Origin: Stentor coeruleus | Lineage: Eukaryota; Ciliophora; Heterotrichea; Heterotrichida; Stentoridae | Assembly (NCBI GenBank): GCA_001970955.1 | Contig: MPUH01000585.1 | Location: 1 to 44,492 of the forward strand | Direction of reading: 5' to 3' | Length of the DNA stretch: 44,492 nucleotides | Part shown: positions 1 through 9,900 of the stretch, piece after piece | Layout of the letters: each line of letters opens with the position of its first letter | Numbering within the stretch: position 1 is the first letter of the stretch | The notes under the pieces: model-generated | Seen by the model: only the letters and a program-made list of their open reading frames with translations | Database searches by the model: none | Told to the model about the DNA's origin: nothing | Program-made: the position numbers and the translations under genes

Positions 1-372
1 AAAAATAGTTTCAATAGTAATATTCCCAGAAAGAATCTCTGCTGGAAGCATTTCTTCAGGTTTCGCTGCATAAATAACTTGTTCCCAAGTATTATTACTA
101 TTAGGAATTACAAAGCCAAACTCGAAACCCCATTCTTCTATTACTTGTCCATGAAGTTTAACTTTTTGTAGTAGAGATAATGAAGAAATTTCATGGACTG
201 AACAAAAATGGATTTCCCTTGAAACAGCTTTGCAATTAAGAATTGATTTTGGTATATGAGCTTCTACTAGTGAGTTAAAATCCCAATTGTCATGCTTCCA
301 AAGAACTTCACCTGTTTCAAAATCTTTCATTTTGATAGAGCTTATAGAAAAGCCTGCAAAGACTCCTGACAT
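1..372 (-). CDS. PDE6D: PDE6-delta / PrBP-type prenyl-binding protein, 3' end cut by window edge
   Basis: The reverse strand is open from an ATG at 372-370 to base 1, giving 124 codons with no stop. The protein starts MSGVFAGFSISSIKMKDF and carries the family landmarks in order: ETGEVLW near residue 20, PKSILNCKAVSREIHF near 50-65, QVIEEWGFEFGFVIPNSNNT near 85-105, and the start of the last strand GNITIETIF at the edge. Animal PDE6D is about 150 aa, so roughly 15-25 residues are missing beyond the window. The family forms an immunoglobulin-like beta sandwich that takes prenylated proteins off membranes and carries them, often into cilia, with release by Arl2/Arl3; a ciliary role here is inferred. 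The start is preceded by ATAATAAATG, the local start context. The gene is divergent from the RFC gene across a 1.2-kb AT-rich gap. Confidence 0.9.
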   Translation of the reverse strand, partial: MSGVFAGFSISSIKMKDFETGEVLWKHDNWDFNSLVEAHIPKSILNCKAVSREIHFCSVHEISSLSLLQKVKLHGQVIEEWGFEFGFVIPNSNNTWEQVIYAAKPEEMLPAEILSGNITIETIF

Positions 373-1575
373 TTATTATATGGATGATTAGTGATAATGG
401 ATTTATGTTGGAATTTTATTTGTAATGTAAGATTAGGGAAATTAGATGAATGAAGATTTGAAAAGGATTAGTTTTGTATTGATAATTTAGAAGTGGATTT
501 TGGTTTTTAGAAGGAAGATGAAGATAAGATTTTTATTGGAAATATTGTGGTAAAAAAGAAAAAAAGTTGGAATTGTTTTGATAAGGATATGAAAGCATGG
601 TTATTGTGGGGTATTTATTATTGAAAATTTTATAGTGGGTAATATGAAGATTTTTGTAGTGAAGCAGTTTTGTTTGATATTATATTTTAAAGTTCATTGC
701 TTTTATAAGCTAATAAAACATCTAACTTATCATTACTTGATTAAAAATTTCTATCTAAATTGCACAACATCCAAAACAACTCCTCAATCCAACTTTAAAC
801 TACACAACCTCATATTTCATAAACTCATCTTCCTTATATCTAAAAAAATCTCGCAGTCCCTAATATCTAACCCTTAACAATAAAACCTCAAGTCTCCAAA
901 AAATCCTAAACGCATCTATCTAAATGTTCAGAATATCCAAGCAATATTTAGCAACTGACTATTATTTATCCACAAAGAACATCTTATAGCAATATCTGAA
1001 GTTTATCATTCTTAATCTTAGAACACTTCACTTTAACGCATTTTATTTTATAACATATTCTTAGATATTTCAGACTTGCTTAGCTATACAATAGTTGAAA
1101 CAAGAAAAAAGTCTCAGAATGATATAAACTTCGGTAATCTTCCAATTTACAGCTATGGAAAAAATCATCGACTTAATAACAAGCCTTTTCCCTAACTGGG
1201 CACTTTTCATAAATTTTATCACAAATTCAAAATAGAATATACTAATACGCCTAAATCAAATCAATGGAAAATACCTGAACCTCCTCATCCAATAAAAAAA
1301 AACTATTAACTACTCTAAAATTATTCAATTCAACAGCATAACTCCATATACATAAAATAAAATCCAAAAAAAAAAAAATGGAATCTATATATTATCAAAA
1401 CCCCAAATCATAATTATAATCTAAATGCTAAAATTCCACTACTTACAAAATACAATGTTTTTATCTCATCACAAATTATATAAAAAAACTCTCATACTTT
1501 CCCATCTAGCATTTTCTTTAAAAAAAAAAAAAATCTAATTATAAATATCCTAGTCAGCTTAAAAAGATATCATAA
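373..1575. other. Divergent intergenic region, no gene seen
   Basis: About 1.2 kb between two divergent genes. Bases up to about 700 are rich in T and G and poor in C on the plus strand; from about 720 to 1575 the bias switches to A/C/T with very little G. Several A runs occur just before the RFC start. An 80-codon frame at 635-877 has low-complexity AT-rich codons and no recognisable domain, so I do not call it a gene. No tRNA or repeat was seen. Confidence 0.6.
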
Positions 1576-2565
1576 ATGGCGGGAATGGATATAGACGAAG
1601 TGATCGAGCTACCTTGGGTTGAAAAATACAGACCTAGTAATTTAGAAGATTTAGTTGCCCATGAAGCTATTATATCAACAATCAAAAAATTCATTAAAGA
1701 AAAAAAACTACCTCATCTTCTATTCTATGGTCCACCTGGTACTGGTAAAACATCAACAATTCTAGCAGTAGCCAAAGAAATGTATGGGAAATCTTTTTCA
1801 ACTATGAGTTTAGAACTTAACGCTTCAGACGATCGTGGAATAAACGTAGTCAGAGAACAAATAAAAAACTTCGCCAGCACACAACAAATCATGTCTAAAG
1901 GTATAAAACTTATAATATTAGACGAAGCAGATTCAATGACAAATGCAGCTCAATTCGCATTAAGAAGGATTATAGAAAAGTACACAAAAACTACACGTTT
2001 TTGTATGATATGCAATTATGTATCTAAAATTATCCCAGCTCTACAATCAAGATGTACAAGATTTAGATTTATGCCTTTACCTCCACAAATAGCTAGAGAG
2101 AGGATAAGAATGATATCACAATGTGAAGGACTTGATATAACAGAAGATGGGATTAATTCTCTTGTAGAATTAGGTAATGGAGATATGAGAAAGTATTTAA
2201 ATATACTTCAAAGTACGGCTATGGCTTTTCAACATATAGATTCACAAGCTGTATATGCATGTACTGGTAATCCTGATCCTGTGTTTATTGATAGGGTGTT
2301 AGAAATTCTTTTATCATTAAATTTCAATGAAGTCTTTGAAGAACTCATGAAAAAAAAAGTTGACTTTGGGTTTTCGCTTTGTGATATACTTAGAGAATTA
2401 CATAAGAACCTAGCGCAAATAACATTTCCTGAAAAAATGAAAATGTTTCTTATAAAACGCATGGCTGAAGTCGAAATGCGCCTTTCTCAAGGAGCTAATG
2501 AGAAAATCCAACTTGGATCATTGATAGGAGCTTTTATAGAAGCACGTAATTTGAATTTACTATAA
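1576..2565 (+). CDS. RFC5: Replication factor C small subunit, RFC5 type (yeast Rfc3)
   Basis: This is a 329-aa AAA+ ATPase of the clamp loader that opens PCNA and places it on primed DNA in the nucleus. It begins with the family signature LPWVEKYRPSNLEDLVAHE (residues 12-30). Walker A GPPGTGKT is at 52-59, Walker B LIILDEAD at 112-119, and the arginine-finger SRC at 158-160 within ALQSRCTRFRF. The C-terminal collar ends NEKIQLGSLIGAF. The wording of the N-terminal and SRC regions is closer to RFC5 than to RFC2 or RFC4. Length is normal for the family (about 340 aa). The first ATG at 1576 is used; another at 1585 is possible and would remove three residues. It is convergent with eS8, with 39 nt between the stop codons, so the 3' UTRs must be tiny or overlap. 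Confidence 0.95.
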   Translation: MAGMDIDEVIELPWVEKYRPSNLEDLVAHEAIISTIKKFIKEKKLPHLLFYGPPGTGKTSTILAVAKEMYGKSFSTMSLELNASDDRGINVVREQIKNFASTQQIMSKGIKLIILDEADSMTNAAQFALRRIIEKYTKTTRFCMICNYVSKIIPALQSRCTRFRFMPLPPQIARERIRMISQCEGLDITEDGINSLVELGNGDMRKYLNILQSTAMAFQHIDSQAVYACTGNPDPVFIDRVLEILLSLNFNEVFEELMKKKVDFGFSLCDILRELHKNLAQITFPEKMKMFLIKRMAEVEMRLSQGANEKIQLGSLIGAFIEARNLNLL

Positions 2566-2604
2566 TCACATTTTCCTCATAACCATATTTTCAAAACTAA
2601 CTAG

Positions 2605-3240
2605 TTATTGCTTAGACTTCTTTTCAATCTTTTTCTTGTAAAACTCAAGCTCTGGACCTTCTAAAACATACCCATCAGCTCTTCCACTTTGACCTGGTCT
2701 TGAAGATATACAAGCTAAAAGCCTACCAACCTTAAATTCTTCTTTTACTAATGGGTCGATATACAAATTTTTACTAAGTTCTTCCCATTTCTTTTTCTTT
2801 TCTTCCCAGATTTTTTTCGCTTTTTCTGACTGTTCCTTCTTTTGTTCAGTTTCTTCTTTATCTTTTTTCACTTTTCCTAGATCTAGACCATATTTCTTGG
2901 AATATAAGGCTTTGAAAGGTGTTGCGTCTATTTCGACTATGGTGTTTTTTGTTAGGGTATTGGTTCTAACTAGTTCGTTATTTGTTGCATTGTAGACAAC
3001 CCAGAGAACACGAGATTTTGATGCGAGGTTTTCACTTGTCCAGACGAAATTACCTACATCTAAGCGTAATGCACGATATTTCATGTTGCCTCCCCTACAC
3101 CTTACAACGTGAACTCGCTTGTGACCGATTTTAGTCATTGCTGGCTGACGGGCCTTTTCGAATGCACGCTTTTTTTGGTGAATGGGCATGCGACCTCCTG
3201 TCTTTCTACGCTTATGTCTTGAGTCTCTGGAAATTCCCAT
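2605..3240 (-). CDS. RPS8: Small-subunit ribosomal protein eS8
   Basis: A full-length 211-aa eS8, close to the 208 aa of the human protein. It starts [17 protein letters not shown] and keeps [14 protein letters not shown] (about 55-68), [15 protein letters not shown] (about 83-97) and the highly conserved C-terminal block [18 protein letters not shown] followed by [10 protein letters not shown]. Between about 120 and 160 is the Lys/Glu-rich insertion typical of eukaryotic eS8. It is a structural component of the 40S subunit. On its coding strand a TTTATAAAAG stretch lies immediately upstream of the ATG. Its neighbours are the convergent RFC5-like gene and, divergently, the WNK-like pseudokinase. 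Confidence 0.97.
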   Translation of the reverse strand: MGISRDSRHKRRKTGGRMPIHQKKRAFEKARQPAMTKIGHKRVHVVRCRGGNMKYRALRLDVGNFVWTSENLASKSRVLWVVYNATNNELVRTNTLTKNTIVEIDATPFKALYSKKYGLDLGKVKKDKEETEQKKEQSEKAKKIWEEKKKKWEELSKNLYIDPLVKEEFKVGRLLACISSRPGQSGRADGYVLEGPELEFYKKKIEKKSKQ

Positions 3241-4573
3241 TCTTTTATAAATGGCTTAAAATCATCAAAATTTACGAAGGATCATTTTAAGTATTATTTC
3301 GTTGTGACTGGAGTAAAATAAATTCACGGGCTGGTGATTTTTATGGATGTATGGGAAAGAATTTTTAATGATTAAAGATAGTGATTTGTATAAATAATTA
3401 ATGATGATTGTTTGTGTTATATGGATAATTAGATTTAAATGATATAAGAAATGTGTTTGTGTTTTTTTTTAGGTGTTGTTGTATTAGTTTAAAGGATTTT
3501 AGGTTGGATGTGTATGAGCAGTTTAGTTTAGATTTTTATGATAGGGTATGTTGAGGTTAGTTTGAGTATGAATTTCGAATTCTAATGATTTTGGATTTAT
3601 TTTTGATAATTTTTTTAACTGAAAATCTTATAGTTTTGGATATTTTATCACATTTTGTGTATATTCATCATATTTCTGTTTTTTAACTTTGATTATAAAA
3701 TATATGATATCCTCTTATACAATTCATAATTATACATCTAAAATCTCTGATTAAAATTTACTTTACCCTTTATAAAAAAACTATTTAAATATTCACTAGT
3801 CAAAAATTTATAAAATATATATGTCAAATATTACTATAAAAATACATAATTCTTACTCAGATCACTAGATCATTATTATCATCATTTAAATACTATCAAA
3901 ACTCCAAAGCAATCAAACTAATATTTTACAATCAATCCAAGCCTAATTTTCCTACATCATCATTTCTCCTCAATTTTCTTTTATAATTTATTTCCCCTTT
4001 ATTCTCCTAATCATAAAAAAACACTAATTTTACCATAATTTTTGTAATCTCCCCTTAGTTTATATAAATAATTTTTTTACCCAACTTATCTTTTCTAGTT
4101 TTACAAAATTTCTCATCCTTTTCCCCCTCCCAGTCCTTTTCTATCCTAATAATTATCATAATCCCTACCTTTAACGTTTTTCCTATATTTTTTTCTTCCT
4201 ATTCCTATAATTATAACAATAATTTTCTCTACCTTTTATTCCCTTTAGCCTTATTCTGCATAAGAAAAAAAGCTATCTGAAAAAACCAATCTATAATCAG
4301 CCTTTAAATCATACCCGATACAGCTAAGAAAAATTAAATTATGTATTGGCTTTATAAATTCTTGATAATCATATACTTTTTTCAATCATTTTACCTTATC
4401 CATACAATCAGATTTTCATGTTTACCATCCAATTTATTTTTTAAATCCTAACCAGCAGCAAAAGTGCAATTAAGTTTATAATAATCATACTTTTTTATAT
4501 GAAAAACTTTGTCGACCATGTCTTGATAAATTTAGTTGATATTCGAATAATTGTAAAGTAATTAAAAGTATCT
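3241..4573. other. Divergent intergenic region, no gene seen
   Basis: This 1.3-kb stretch separates eS8 from the pseudokinase. Bases 3300 to about 3600 are G/T-rich and C-poor on the plus strand; from about 3650 to 4300 it becomes C/T/A-rich with few G, including C/T-dense stretches around 3950-4200. No reading frame, tRNA fold or repeat was recognised. Confidence 0.6.
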
Positions 4574-6115
4574 ATGGGAGAACAAAGCGATGATGATTTT
4601 TTTAATAGTTTCCCTGAGTTAAGTCTTACTATGGAGTACTCAGCAAACAGAAGGTTTTCCAGGACCAGCAAAGTTCTTGCTGAAGGGAAGTTTAAAGCAA
4701 TTTTCTTAGGCTATGACAATGACTTTGGAAGAGAAGTCGCTTGGAGTAGGATAAATACCAACGGACTTAGTGTAAAGGAAAGAGCAGAACTAATGGAAGA
4801 CTTTAGATTGTTTGAAAAGCTTGATCATCCGAGTATATTGAAACTTATATACTGCTGGGAAGACCAGGACAAAAATCAAATTGTCACAATTACTGAACTC
4901 ACAACTTGCACGCTAAAACACTATTTAAGAAAAAAAATGAGACTTATTCGGTTAAAAGTAATCAAACGATGGTGTAAAAGTATACTTGAAGCCATTAAAT
5001 ACTTCCATGCCCGTCAAATTGCCCATAAAATCATAAAATGTGACAATTTTTTTATTGGAGCATCAGATGGTGATATACGTGTTGGTACAATGGGGTATAC
5101 ATTTCAGAAAATCAATGATCAAAAATATGATCTCAAATGCTTTGCCTTAAGTTTAATTGAAATGTGCACACCTTTAGATCTTGATTATACAAAGGCCAAA
5201 ATGAAATCACCTCCAAGAGAAATGAGTATGATCGAAAACCAGAACATCAAGAATTTCATAATTTCCTGCTTCAGTGAAGATAGTGCTGAAAGTTTATTGA
5301 TGCATAATTTTTTTACATCTGACGATCTCGCTGATAATTTACCAATAAAACTTGTGCCGATTGAAGATTTTTATGAGATAACATTTGAAGAAGTCCCTAA
5401 AGGATTAAAATTTATAATAGTTTTAAAGAAGAACTGTGAAATTCTTACCAGGTATGAATTCAATTACTTTGAAGATGTCCCTGAGCAAGTAACTGACAGT
5501 TTGATAACAAAAAATAATCTTCCCGGCAAATACTTTACCGATTTTTTAAATGCTATTGAACTAGAGTTACAAAGAGTCATGAATTTAGAAGCAACTAATA
5601 AACATATTGATATAGTTAAAACTTCAAACTGGAACCCTTTTCATTATACTTCTGACAAACTTTCAAAAAAGTCTAAAATTAGCATAAACCTAGGCATACA
5701 GGATTTGCTTAATGTCAGCAAAGTTAAACTTGACATTGTTTATGATCCTGATTTAGATACTCCTCAAACTTTAGCTGAAGATATTGTCCGACAACTTCAA
5801 TTAGATACAACTGAAATAAAAACAATCAGCAAACTTATAACTGAAAAAATCGCTTATTCCGAATCGGAAACACACAGCAACTATTCACAAGATTTATTAG
5901 ATCTGACTCTTGAGGATAATATTCATTATAAACCAGGTCTCAACAGTACAAATGAATTCTCAATGACATCTGAAAACTCGTCATTAAGAAATAGTTATGA
6001 ACCTAAAATCCCAGACCTTACAAAATCTAGAAGCCTTTCACCTATTAATGAAGATCAAAAAATGTGTAATAAATGCAAAAACATGAACTCAACAATTATA
6101 AAACAGTTGTCATAA
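4574..6115 (+). CDS. WNK-family-like pseudokinase with PF2-like regions
   Basis: A 513-aa protein. Residues about 30-265 form a protein kinase fold with WNK character: the glycine loop AEGKFKAIFLG (37-47) carries the WNK-type lysine K41, and the beta-3 strand reads EVAW (54-57), as in WNK kinases that lack the usual beta-3 lysine. The catalytic parts are broken: the HRD loop reads HKIIKCDN (151-158), with Ile where the catalytic Asp should be, and the DFG/DLG position reads GTMG (171-174), with Thr instead of Asp. After the kinase region, about 265-345 and 365-435 look like WNK/OSR1 PF2-type beta/alpha modules. The tail ends with a CNKC motif. Loss of both acidic residues predicts no phosphotransfer, as in NRBP-like relatives; a scaffold role is inferred. 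It is followed on the same strand, 164 nt later, by the eL13 gene. Confidence 0.8.
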   Translation: MGEQSDDDFFNSFPELSLTMEYSANRRFSRTSKVLAEGKFKAIFLGYDNDFGREVAWSRINTNGLSVKERAELMEDFRLFEKLDHPSILKLIYCWEDQDKNQIVTITELTTCTLKHYLRKKMRLIRLKVIKRWCKSILEAIKYFHARQIAHKIIKCDNFFIGASDGDIRVGTMGYTFQKINDQKYDLKCFALSLIEMCTPLDLDYTKAKMKSPPREMSMIENQNIKNFIISCFSEDSAESLLMHNFFTSDDLADNLPIKLVPIEDFYEITFEEVPKGLKFIIVLKKNCEILTRYEFNYFEDVPEQVTDSLITKNNLPGKYFTDFLNAIELELQRVMNLEATNKHIDIVKTSNWNPFHYTSDKLSKKSKISINLGIQDLLNVSKVKLDIVYDPDLDTPQTLAEDIVRQLQLDTTEIKTISKLITEKIAYSESETHSNYSQDLLDLTLEDNIHYKPGLNSTNEFSMTSENSSLRNSYEPKIPDLTKSRSLSPINEDQKMCNKCKNMNSTIIKQLS

Positions 6116-6279
6116 AAATTAGTAAGTTTTATATATAATTTTTATGATTTTATAAAAATAATCTGGTAGTTTTGTTGTTGGAAAAAACTGAGGATGTTTA
6201 TGAATTTGTATTAGGTTCTTTGAAAGGTATTGATTATTTTCTTACCTTATAAAATTTCCTTTATAATCTGCCATATAAA

Positions 6280-6711
6280 ATGGTTAAGCACAACAACGTG
6301 GTTCCAAATGGTCACTTTCGTAAAGACTGGATGCACTACGTTAAAACTTGGTTTAATCAGGCTGGCAGAAAAGACAGAAGAAGGAAAGCCCGGAGCTTGA
6401 AAGCTTCAGAAACTGCGCCAAATCCTTTAAAGGCTTTAAGACCACTGGTCCAAGGGCAGACAATCAGATATTGCTCAACAACCAAAAAAGGACGAGGTTT
6501 TTCTCTTCAAGAAATCAAAAAGGCTGGACTTACCGCACAATTTGCAAGAACTATTGGTATCAGAGTTGATCATAGAAGAAGGAATAAGAGCACAGAAACT
6601 TTAGAGAGAAATGTAAAAGAGCTCAACTTTTACAAATCTAAACTTACACTCTATCCTTTAAAGGCTGGAAAACCAAAAAAGGGACAAATTAATGACTCGC
6701 TACAGAGTTAA
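6280..6711 (+). CDS. RPL13: Large-subunit ribosomal protein eL13, short at the C terminus
   Basis: The 143-aa product is clearly eL13: HFRKDWMHYVKTWFNQAGRK (13-32), RRRKAR, RYCSTTKKGRGFSLQEIKKAG (68-88), ARTIGIRVDHRRRNKSTE (94-111) and LYPLKAGKPKKG near 129-140. Most eukaryotic eL13 proteins are about 200-210 aa, so around 60 C-terminal residues are absent. After the TAA at 6709-6711 I find no continuation in any frame and no 15-nt intron that would restore one before the next gene at 6903. Upstream is ATATAAAATG, matching other starts here. Either the lineage has a short eL13, this is a truncated paralogue, or the sequence is damaged near 6690. Confidence 0.9.
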   Translation: MVKHNNVVPNGHFRKDWMHYVKTWFNQAGRKDRRRKARSLKASETAPNPLKALRPLVQGQTIRYCSTTKKGRGFSLQEIKKAGLTAQFARTIGIRVDHRRRNKSTETLERNVKELNFYKSKLTLYPLKAGKPKKGQINDSLQS

Positions 6712-6902
6712 ATTATAGTTAGATAATATACAGAGTAGAAATTGGTTAGTTTATGATTAAGGCTTAGGATTCCAAAGTTTTGAATAGACAATGAGAGAAA
6801 ATTCAATCTTTTATATTTAAAAAACTATGAAGAATACAAGCATAAATCAATGTCTTTATATAAAAATATTACCAAAATTAAAGTTAACATTAGATTGCGT
6901 AA

Positions 6903-9900
6903 TTAAGGATTAGTAAAATTGTTTATTTGCTCTTCAATACTATCCAATTGTTCATTAATATTTTCAATTCTTTCAACCATATCTTGCTTATGCTCATTTT
7001 TAAAAGAAAGGCATATTTGATTTGGTATCCACCCCAATTCATTTTTTTCATATTGTTCTTTAATATAACTTTCAAGTCCTGAGTACTCAGATTCATTCTT
7101 TCTTTTAAGATATGCAATAAACAGAATATAATTCCATTCATTATGATCATTTAATATATGATGTTCAAATCCACTTGAAGTTTTCTTTTCTATAAAATCT
7201 CTTTGCAATCCACATATAAAACATTTGCTTTCCCTATCTTTTGTACTAAACTCCTGTCCTTCTCTTAACCTAGCAAAAGTATCAATAATAATACCTTGAA
7301 CTACACCCATTAAAACAATAACAACAATAATATTATAAATGTTATCATAAAAAAACCTTCCTGCATCATAACTTGGTGTTATCGGATAACCTAAATATCC
7401 ACCAATACCCCCATCATTCTTAAAGCTTCGATCCCAAATTGTTAGTAAACATTGCAATAAAGTTTTACAATCTGGGCTTAAATAATCAAAAAAGAGCCAA
7501 TATCCAATAATAGAAAAAATATATATAATCACAAGTAACAACAAAAATGTTAAAACTAAAGCTTTTCTTGGTAAATAAATCGAATTCACTACATTATGTA
7601 AAGCTGGGTATCTATAAATCACATCTAATAATAATAATGAAAAGTAAAACGGATGAACGATTATCCCTAAAATTGAAAACACTGCATAAAGTATATAATA
7701 AACAACATCAACATTGCTAAGAATATAAAAAGTTGTAGATATAATTTGAACTATTTTAAGAACAGACAATATCAAAATCCCTTTTCCTGACCTTAAAAAA
7801 TATAATCGTGAACCTTTAAGTTCCCAACCTTGTTTTGCTAATAATGGTCCAACTTTTAATAAAAAAAATGCAACTATAAATGCACAACAGGCTAATTGTA
7901 TTATGCCAAATGATCTAAGCAGAGCTACTGTAAGGTTATTACCTAAACCCTCATCATCTGGAGTAAAAGTTAAAACAGATTCATAATCACGTTCATGACT
8001 ATAAGATGTTAAGATGATAAGATTGAGGATTATTGTTAGGAAAAATGCTATTTTGCGGAAATTATCAACATTTGTTGCAATGATATGAATAGTTTTGCTT
8101 TTTTTCATTATGTTTTTTATAAAATACTCATGGTTTATTTTTTTTATCAGTTCATCTGTACTGTCCAGCATATATTTCAGTTTACTCTGATCCGAATCTC
8201 TTATCGCATTTCTATGAAAATGTTCTTTAATCTCTTTAGTCAATCCTTTATATTCTGGTGGATAATAAAAATATACTCTAAATATTTCCCTATTAAATAC
8301 AACTTCCACATTCCCAGTATGTTTTTCAAAGAACTCATAAGCCGCTTTTGTAATATTTTCATTATTCTTTTCAATTTCCTTCCCTTCAAATTTATACTGT
8401 TGTACTGATTCTTTTATCTCTTTAGCTCTCATAGTAAAAGTTTTTTTTATTTTTTTCTTATGTACAACTGCTGTAAAATTTTCTTCTTCAATACCTAAAA
8501 AACCAGGAAGTTCACAGCTTAATATTTCTTGGCAATCAGGATCATTTGAATCTAATAAGGTTTTTAATAAATTTAATACTAGAAATCCATTTTCTATAAC
8601 AAGTGAATAATAATTAGGATTTTCATCTTGTGGATTGTTTGATATAGAAAAGTCATAATTCTCATTGGTTTTTATGTGTTTGAATAAATCAAAGTCATAA
8701 TAATCTTCCCATTTGTAATACTCTTGATAATTCATGTAGAGGTTTTTTATGTTCTCTTCAAGGACTTCTATGTTTATTACTCTTATTACCCTCGTTGCTG
8801 CGTAAGTATCTTTTCTTCCTTCAAAGATACTTAATATTGTTATTAAACATTTGTATTTTAAATGAGCAATCATCCATCCTGATAGCTCTGATATTTGTAT
8901 TTCCTCTTGTTCAATATTCCCACTCATCGATGTTTCATTATTACAAGAAGTTATATGAAGTCCTCGATAATATTGTATAGTTGATGAAGTTTCATCCAAA
9001 GATAAAAGTTCATTAGTGATTTCTAAAAATTTGCTATTAACAACTTCATCTTGATTTTCTAAACATGGGCCTTGCATGAATTCATTTATAGTCTCAAAGC
9101 ATTGGGAAAGTACATGAAAAAGCATATGTTTTTTTTTTTTCATAAGAATTTCTAATAAATCTATAGTCGCCAATACAAGATTATAACTTGTATGAGATTT
9201 TTCTTGATATCGAATATAAACCTGTAAAGAATGGTTATGATGTTCACATAATAACTGAAGAAAACGGAGCAATTTTTTTAATGGGAAATTTTTAGACTTG
9301 TAAACTAAATTTTTACGGTTTTCATTGCTTGAGTTTTCGGCGATTTTTTCAATTTTTTTTTTTAAAATCTGAGAAATACGCTGGAAAAAATACTCAGAAT
9401 TTGATGTTGTTAGGAAATATTGATAGAATTCTTGTTGGATTTGAGGATTTCCTCCATCAAGAAGTTGAACACTTAATGAGATTAGAGATTTAAATACAGA
9501 ATACTCGAGTTGACTGTCGACCATTAAGTTTAAGATAACATTTGTAAGACCTAAAAAACTTAGATGATACTGCATATCAATTTTTAGTTTTTTTTCTATG
9601 TCATATTTATTACATATTGGCCTTGATATTATTTTTTCTAATAATTGGATTGACATTATTTGAACTGAAATTGGGGGTTTTTGTGAACGGCTTAAACGTG
9701 TAAATGAGATAAGGGAACGAATGATTTTTTCAAAATCGATCTCTGGGAATAAAATGTTGGAATTGTGTATGTAAAGAAGTAATGCATATTCTTCGTCTTC
9801 TATACGGGTTTTGAAGATTTTGTTTGTATTGAAGGCATTACGCACTTGGTTCCAGAGTTCTATTTGGACTGATTTCATTGAAGTATGGTCAACGTTTGTG

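Noticed and set aside
635-877. 80-codon plus-strand frame in the first intergenic region
   Set aside because: Low-complexity Phe/Leu/Lys/Asn composition, no domain, and it spans the composition switch between two divergent genes; it looks like chance in AT-rich DNA.
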